Origin: Streptomyces sp. H27-C3
GTDB taxonomy: Bacteria > Actinomycetota > Actinomycetes > Streptomycetales > Streptomycetaceae
NCBI RefSeq assembly: GCF_030063415.1
Contig: NZ_JASITA010000036.1
Location: forward strand, 1-64,000
Reading direction: 5' to 3'
DNA length: 64,000 nt
A program made the position numbers and the translations under genes. The notes beneath the pieces are model-generated. The model saw only the letters and a list, made by a program, of their open reading frames with translations, made no database searches and was not told the DNA's origin. Below are positions 59,711 to 64,000 of the stretch, one piece after another (position 1 is the first letter of the stretch; each line of letters begins with the position of its first letter).

Positions 59711-59893
59711 CGCCTTGTGGGCAGTCTTGAACGAGCCACATTCAGAGGGCAGGTTCGGCCGCGGCGAGCAGGTCCCGTACGTCCATGCCATGGCTTCGCG
59801 CGTGCGGCGATGGTTGGCCCACCGCCGCACGCGCGGTGGATCGGCCGACATCAGCGGCTCGACTCGCACCCATATCGCATCAGTGATCACTGA
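59711..59893 (-). pseudogene. IS5-family transposase N-terminal fragment
   Basis: MITDAIWVRVEPLMSADPPR, VRRWANHRRTREAMAWTYGT, CSPRPNLPSECGSFKTAHKA matches the start of IS5-type (DUF4096) transposases of Streptomyces, up to the point where the HTH should follow. The rest is absent. It lies upstream of the dienelactone hydrolase gene. The gap 59894-60165 shows nothing else. Confidence 0.72.
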
Positions 59894-60165
59894 TCATGTC
59901 GGCGACGAGCGAAAAGTGGGCCAGTGACAGGACGCACATCCTTCCTCTCACCGCTTCCCGCTCTACACGACGCTGCCCCTCGTTCCGGTCTTGAGGTATC
60001 GCTGCATGTGCGAACTTCCCGGCGTTGGGTCAAAGCCCTGCGGGTGCTTGAGGGGCAGGCGAAGATCGACTTTGGTGGACATCGCGACATCGCCACCATC
60101 CGCGTTGACCTCACCCCCTGATAGAGGCCGTGCACTGGCGTCAGCCCAAGGAAGGAAGACCCGCC

Positions 60166-60996
60166 ATGCCCACGAGGACGCTGCAGATTCCCACCACGGA
60201 CGGTCAGGCCGACGCCTTCGCCGTCTTCCCCGACCGTGGCGAGCGGCACCCGGGGGTGCTGATGTACGCGGACGGCTTCGGTATCCGGCCCGTGCTGCGG
60301 GAGATGGCCCGCGAGCTGGCTGGGCACGGGTACTACGTACTCGTCCCCAACCTCTTCTACCGGCACGGCCCGGCGCCGGTGATCGAACTTCCCGAGCACA
60401 TCGGAGAAGAGGTCCGGCCCGCGGTCTTCGCCCAGCTGATGCCCTTGATCGAGGCGCACACCACCGAGCGTGTCCTGAGCGACGCCGACGCCTACCTCAG
60501 GTTCCTCACCACCCAGCCCGAGGTCGGCGCCGGACCAGTGGCGGTGACCGGCTACTGCATAGGCGGCCTCCTGGCGATGCGCACCGCCGCGGCCCACCCC
60601 GGCCAGGTGGCCGCCGTTGCCGGATTCCACGGCCCCGTGGGCGCCGACGGGCCCGACAGCCTGCGCCGCCTCCTCTCCAAGCTCACCGCCCAGGTCCACC
60701 TCGGCCACGCCGAGGGCGACATGACGCCCGAGGCCATCAGCGAGCTCAACCAGGCCCTGGATGCCGCAGGTGTCGACTACACCTCCGAGATCTACCCCGG
60801 CACCGTCCACGGCTTCACCATGTCCGACACCGACGCCTTCGACCCCAACGCACTGCAGCGCCACTGGGACCGCCTGCTCCCCCTCCTCGACCGCACCCTG
60901 GCCAACAACGGACGCTCCAGCCCGGAAACAAACCCGAAGTACACGGCTCCGGCGCCTTTGGCGAACCAACTCCGCGCTGCTCGCGCAGGTCGATGA
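60166..60996 (+). CDS. Dienelactone hydrolase-family protein
   Basis: 276 residues. VLMYADGFGIRPVLREMARE (oxyanion region), VAVTGYCIGGLLAMRTAAAH with nucleophile Cys in GYCIGG, then VHLGHAEGDMTPEAISELNQ and IYPGTVHGFTMSDTDAF with the catalytic His. The Cys-Asp-His triad is that of dienelactone hydrolases. The substrate may be a lactone from chlorocatechol-type or other ring cleavage; no pathway partner is nearby. AAGGAAGAC before ATG 60166 fixes the start. The last ~30 residues (after RTLANNGRS) are low-complexity and may be an extension. No damage in the core. Confidence 0.86.
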   Translation: MPTRTLQIPTTDGQADAFAVFPDRGERHPGVLMYADGFGIRPVLREMARELAGHGYYVLVPNLFYRHGPAPVIELPEHIGEEVRPAVFAQLMPLIEAHTTERVLSDADAYLRFLTTQPEVGAGPVAVTGYCIGGLLAMRTAAAHPGQVAAVAGFHGPVGADGPDSLRRLLSKLTAQVHLGHAEGDMTPEAISELNQALDAAGVDYTSEIYPGTVHGFTMSDTDAFDPNALQRHWDRLLPLLDRTLANNGRSSPETNPKYTAPAPLANQLRAARAGR

Positions 60997-61046
60997 CGAA
61001 CCGCCCGTGGAGCTTCCCGTGAGCCCGGCGACAGGCCCCGGGTGGT

Positions 61047-61475
61047 TCAGGGGCGAGGCCGGGTGGCGGTGTCGAGGTAGAAGGCGTCGATGCTCTGCAC
61101 GGCCTGCTCGAATTCCTCCAGGTTGACGGGCTTGGTCACGTAGGCGTTGGCGTGGCTGCTGTAGGCGCCGGTCACGTCGTCCGGGGCGGCGGACGTGGTG
61201 AGGACGACCACGGGGATGCTCTGCAGGTCCTCATTGCTCTTCAGAACCTTCAGCAGTTCGCGGCCGCTCATCCGGGGCATGTTCAGGTCGAGGACAATGA
61301 GGTCGGGGCGCGCGGTGCCCGGGGTGCGCAGGTGCTCCAGTGCGGCGACTCCGTCGGTGACCTGAACCAGGTTGCGGGCCCCGCGCTCGGAGAGGGCTTC
61401 CTCAATGAGCATGGCGTCGGCAGCGTCGTCCTCGACGAGCAAGACGTCAAAAGGGCGGGCAGGGTTGGCCATCAT
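61047..61475 (-). CDS. Single-domain response regulator (Rcp1/CheY-like)
   Basis: 142 residues: FDVLLVEDDAADAMLIEEAL (acidic pocket), LIVLDLNMPRMSGRELLKVL (phospho-acceptor Asp in LDLNMP), IPVVVLTTSAAPDDVTGAYS (switch Thr) and AYVTKPVNLEEFEQAVQSID (Lys). All key receiver residues are present and there is no output domain. Regulators of this kind work with bacteriophytochrome-like or sensor kinases. MMANPARPF is a plausible start (ATG 61475 or 61472), but the frame is open upstream into an HTH segment with no stop, so a fused protein cannot be excluded. Next to a damaged histidine kinase on the opposite strand. Confidence 0.85.
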   Translation of the reverse strand: MMANPARPFDVLLVEDDAADAMLIEEALSERGARNLVQVTDGVAALEHLRTPGTARPDLIVLDLNMPRMSGRELLKVLKSNEDLQSIPVVVLTTSAAPDDVTGAYSSHANAYVTKPVNLEEFEQAVQSIDAFYLDTATRPRP

Positions 61476-61753
61476 CGGATGCGCCGTGGGTTTCTCGTTG
61501 GAGTGGTGAAAGAGCCCCGGCCAGCGGCGCCGGGCGCCTTGGCGGGTCATGCCGCAGGCGGCGCCGAGCTGCGGGTAGCCGGCGCCCGCGCGGGCGGCAG
61601 CCACAGCTGCTTCCCGCTGGACCCGTTCGGTGGCCTGCTGGAGATGATCCAGCACATGGAGCAGGTCCAGAGCCTGTACGGGGTCGCCCGATGCCGGGTG
61701 CGACGGCGTATCCAGCAGTCGGCGGGCGAGGCGCTGCGCAAGGTCGCCGGCCG
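61476..61753 (-). pseudogene. HTH-protein fragment, in frame with the response regulator
   Basis: Reads LAQRLARRLLDTPSHPASGD, VQALDLLHVLDHLQQATERV, QREAAVAAARAGAGYPQLGA, ACGMTRQGARRRWPGLFHHS. The final GAACGMTRQGARRRW is the HTH of small Streptomyces DNA-binding proteins that respond to no known signal. Its 5' part is cut where the histidine-kinase reading begins on the other strand (about 61757). No stop codon separates it from the response regulator. Confidence 0.6.
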
Positions 61754-61758
61754 CGTCC

Positions 61759-63267
61759 TTGGCGATTTTGGCCCTGCTCGGGACAACGGGAGCATGGGTC
61801 CTGACGCGGACGGAGTCGATCAGCAAGGACCTTGTGGACGTGCGGTCTCCCGCACTGACCACTGCGATCCGCCTGGAATCGGCCGTTCTCAACCAGGAGA
61901 CGGGAGTCCGCGGCTACGGGCTCACCGGCATGCCGGAGTTCATAACCCCCTACCAGCACGGACTCACCGAGCAGAAAACGAGCATCGCGCAACTCACCGA
62001 GCTGCTTGACGGCGACCGCGTCGGCCTGGACGACCTGAAGACCGTGCAGGATGCCGTGGCGAGGTGGCAGGAGAGGATAGCCCGGCCGATCGCCGCCGCG
62101 CCGCCCGGCTCTCCCTCAACTCTGGCCACCGCACGGGCAGCGGAGGGCAAGGCCGCCTTCGACGATGTACGGGCCGCCCTGAGCAGCCAGCAGGAACGGC
62201 TGCGCGCGGACCGCGTCCGGGCGAGGGACGGCCTGATGGCCACGATGGCCTTGCGGAATTGGGTGTTCAGCACCATCGGGATACTCATCGTCGTCCTCAC
62301 CGCTCTGGTCTTCGAAGGACTGCGCCGCGGCATCAACGGGCCGCTGGACCGGCTCGGCGCCGATGCCCGCACCATCGCCGGCGGCGACTTCGACCACCCC
62401 ATCGTCCCGACCGGCCCGGCCGACCTGCGGCGCCTCAGCGGCGAGATCGACTTCATGCGCCGGCGTCTCGTACGGGAGCTGGCCTTCAGCGAAGAGGCAC
62501 GTCTGCGCCTCGACGCGCAGGCTGCGGACCTTCAGCGCTCCAACGCCGAGCTGGAGCAGTTCGCGTATGTGGCCTCCCACGACCTGCAGGAACCACTGCG
62601 CAAGATCTCCAGCTTCACCCAGCTCCTCCAGCGGCGATACGGAGGCGAACTCGACGCCCGGGCCGATCTGTACATCGGCTTCGCGGTCGACGGGGCGAAC
62701 CGCATGCAGACCCTCATCAACGACCTGCTCGATTTCTCCCGGGTCGGGCGGCTGCACAACGACCACAAGAGCGTCGACCTGGTCAAGGTGCTGGAGCGGA
62801 CCCTGTCCGCGCTGAGCATCGGCATCGAGGAGGCCGGAGCGACGATCACCCATGATCCGCTGCCGACCCTGGTCGCCGACCCCACCCAGATCGGCATGCT
62901 CTGGCAGAACCTGATCGGCAACGCCGTCAAGTTCCGCCGCCCGGAAGAAGCGCCGAGTATCCACGTCACGGCGGCCCGAGAAGGCGAACTATGGCGGTTC
63001 ACCGTCACCGACAACGGCATCGGCATCGGCATCGCACCGGAATAAGCCGACAAGGTCTTCGTGATCTTCCAACGGCTGCACACCAAGGACGCCTACGCCG
63101 GCAGCGGCATCGGCCTGGCGATGTGCAAGAAGATCGTCGAAATCCAGGGCGGCACCATCGCCGTCGACCCGGCCTACCGCAACGGCGCACGCCTAACCTT
63201 CGCCCTGGCGCCCCAACCGCCGGAAAGCCCTGGCCCGTCCACCCTGCCCAAGGCCACCCGCTCCTGA
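61759..63267 (+). pseudogene. Sensor histidine kinase with truncated 5' end and premature stop
   Basis: Sensing part: CHASE3-like segment (LVDVRSPALTTAIRLESAVL, NQETGVRGYGLTG), membrane helix WVFSTIGILIVVLTALVFEG and HAMP (GPLDRLGADARTIAGGDFDH). Kinase part: FAYVASHDLQEPLRKISSFT with the phospho-His, VADPTQIGMLWQNLIGNAVK (N-box) and VTDNGIGIGIAPE. There TAA (63043-63045) replaces a Tyr codon. The same frame goes on VFVIFQRLHTKDAYAGSGIG LAMCKKIVEIQGG to 63267. The first membrane helix is cut off at its start (only AILALLGTTGAWV remains after a TTG at 61759). Both lesions should inactivate it. Confidence 0.87.
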
Positions 63268-63317
63268 ACGGAGGAAACACGACGAGCGCAGCCACGGAAG
63301 CGGCCTCGGACGAGCCG

Positions 63318-64000
63318 ATGTACCGCATCCTTCTGATCAAGGACGACCAAGGCGACGCCCTGCTCGTGGAGGAGCTCCTCCACGACACCGGGCTGCGGTT
63401 CGAGCTGACCACCCGGACCACTCTGGCCGAGGCCCGTATCGAACTGTTCGCCGCCCCGATCGACTGCGTTCTCCTCGACCTGCACCTGCCCGACGTGTCG
63501 GGCATCGACGCGGTCGCCGCCGTCCGGGGCATGGCCCCGCACACCGCGGTCATCGTCCTGACCGGGCTGTCCGAGGCCCAGGCAGGCACCAACGCCATGG
63601 CCGCCGGAGCCCAGGACTACCTCGTCAAAGGGAAGGTCGAAGCGGACCTGCTGCACCGGACGGTGCGCTACGCCGTCTATCGCAGCCAGACCGAACGCGC
63701 GAGCGCCGAAGCCCAGGCCGCCCGACTGCGGGCGGAGGAGAACGCCCGTCTGGAACGCGGCCTGCTGCCCCAGCCGATCCTCGACACCTCCACGGTGAAG
63801 GTGACCTCCCGCTATCTGCCCGGCGCCGCGATGGCCCTGCTCGGCGGGGACTTCCTCGACGTGGTGGAAGGAGACGACGGGCTGCTGCACGCCGTCGTCG
63901 GCGACGTCAGCGGACACGGCCCCGACGCCGCCGCACTCGGTGTCTGCCTGCGGATCGCCTGGCGCTCTCTCGTACTCGGTGGACACCGCGGCGACGACCT
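63318..64000 (+). CDS. Response regulator with SpoIIE-type phosphatase domain, partial
   Basis: Receiver domain: YRILLIKDDQGDALLVEELL, IDCVLLDLHLPDVSGIDAVA (phospho-acceptor Asp in LDLHLP), TAVIVLTGLSEAQAGTNAMA, AQDYLVKGKVEADLLHRTVR (Lys). A coiled-coil linker (SAEAQAARLRAEENARLERG) and the start of a PP2C/SpoIIE domain follow (LPGAAMALLGGDFLDVVEGD, AVVGDVSGHGPDAAALGVCL); the gene continues beyond the window. It probably dephosphorylates an anti-sigma-factor antagonist under kinase control. ATG 63318 is the only normal start near. Homologue-like codons and a ribosome-binding site (CGGAGG) upstream point to ACG at 63279 where an ATG or GTG would be expected. The first acidic residue is Lys (IKDD). 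Confidence 0.82.
   Translation, partial: MYRILLIKDDQGDALLVEELLHDTGLRFELTTRTTLAEARIELFAAPIDCVLLDLHLPDVSGIDAVAAVRGMAPHTAVIVLTGLSEAQAGTNAMAAGAQDYLVKGKVEADLLHRTVRYAVYRSQTERASAEAQAARLRAEENARLERGLLPQPILDTSTVKVTSRYLPGAAMALLGGDFLDVVEGDDGLLHAVVGDVSGHGPDAAALGVCLRIAWRSLVLGGHRGDD

Noticed and set aside
1..64000. tRNA, rRNA or a natural-product gene cluster
   Set aside because: Scanning for T-loop-like motifs, rRNA-like stretches and modular synthase motifs gave nothing convincing.

Overview
This window is the extreme left end of a linear actinobacterial replicon, almost certainly a Streptomyces chromosome or a large linear plasmid. The first ~300 bases are a series of short GC-rich hairpins, several with a TGC loop, matching the archetypal Streptomyces telomere as I remember it. 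The sequence seems to start about ten bases inside the true end. Very high GC coding sequence, GTG starts, GTGA/ATGA overlaps, a chaplin and a telomere-adjacent helicase of the TtrA type all agree with this.

Layout. 0.4-3.9 kb: the usual telomere-proximal pair, a hypothetical protein and a TtrA-like helicase, followed by hairpins and an 11-copy, 11-bp tandem array. 4.3-7.3 kb: three secreted low-complexity proteins, two of them Gly-rich and PGRS-like and one Ala-rich, with a MITE-like nested inverted repeat. 8-30 kb: a mosaic of small Streptomyces genes (DUF4190-like, MerR, chaplin, DUF6584-like, HTH/membrane trio, DUF6381-like, DUF3592-like, Replic_Relax) broken up by IS elements (IS5, IS4, ISAzo13) and by gene relics. 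The relics include a second, decayed copy of the telomeric helicase at 10.7 kb, an ATP-binding protein gene split by an IS4 element with a 10-bp target duplication, a LysR fragment and the first 20 codons of a ribosomal-protection GTPase. 26.6-30.2 kb: a decaying polyhydroxybutyrate/3-hydroxybutyrate utilisation cluster (truncated esterase, intact depolymerase, and two CoA-transferase subunits that each carry one lesion). 30.4-34.3 kb: IS3 remnants, an acyl-CoA oxidase and a 162-bp MITE.

34.3-47.1 kb is the functional core. A LysR regulator is divergent from nine tightly coupled genes: 2-aminomuconate semialdehyde dehydrogenase, 2-oxopent-4-enoate hydratase, oxalocrotonate decarboxylase, RidA-type 2-aminomuconate deaminase, 3-hydroxyanthranilate 3,4-dioxygenase, ACMS decarboxylase, acylating acetaldehyde dehydrogenase, 4-hydroxy-2-oxovalerate aldolase and kynureninase. 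Together they would take 3-hydroxykynurenine through 3-hydroxyanthranilate to alanine, pyruvate and acetyl-CoA. The genes making 3-hydroxykynurenine from tryptophan are absent. Instead the operon is followed by a secreted LVIVD-repeat protein and an amino-acid (APC) permease, which suggests that an external kynurenine-type or aminophenol-type compound is taken up.

47.5-64 kb: an I36 peptidase inhibitor and AraC regulator, an RHS relic, a secreted tripeptidyl-aminopeptidase-like hydrolase, an accessory methionine aminopeptidase with a tandem promoter-operator motif, IS3/IS4/IS5 relics, an ArsR-VOC pair, a lipoprotein, a dienelactone hydrolase and a damaged two-component locus (single-domain response regulator, HTH fragment, histidine kinase with a premature stop, and a REC-SpoIIE phosphatase running off the window). 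No rRNA, tRNA or CRISPR array was recognised. Family names come from memory of protein families; no database search was possible.
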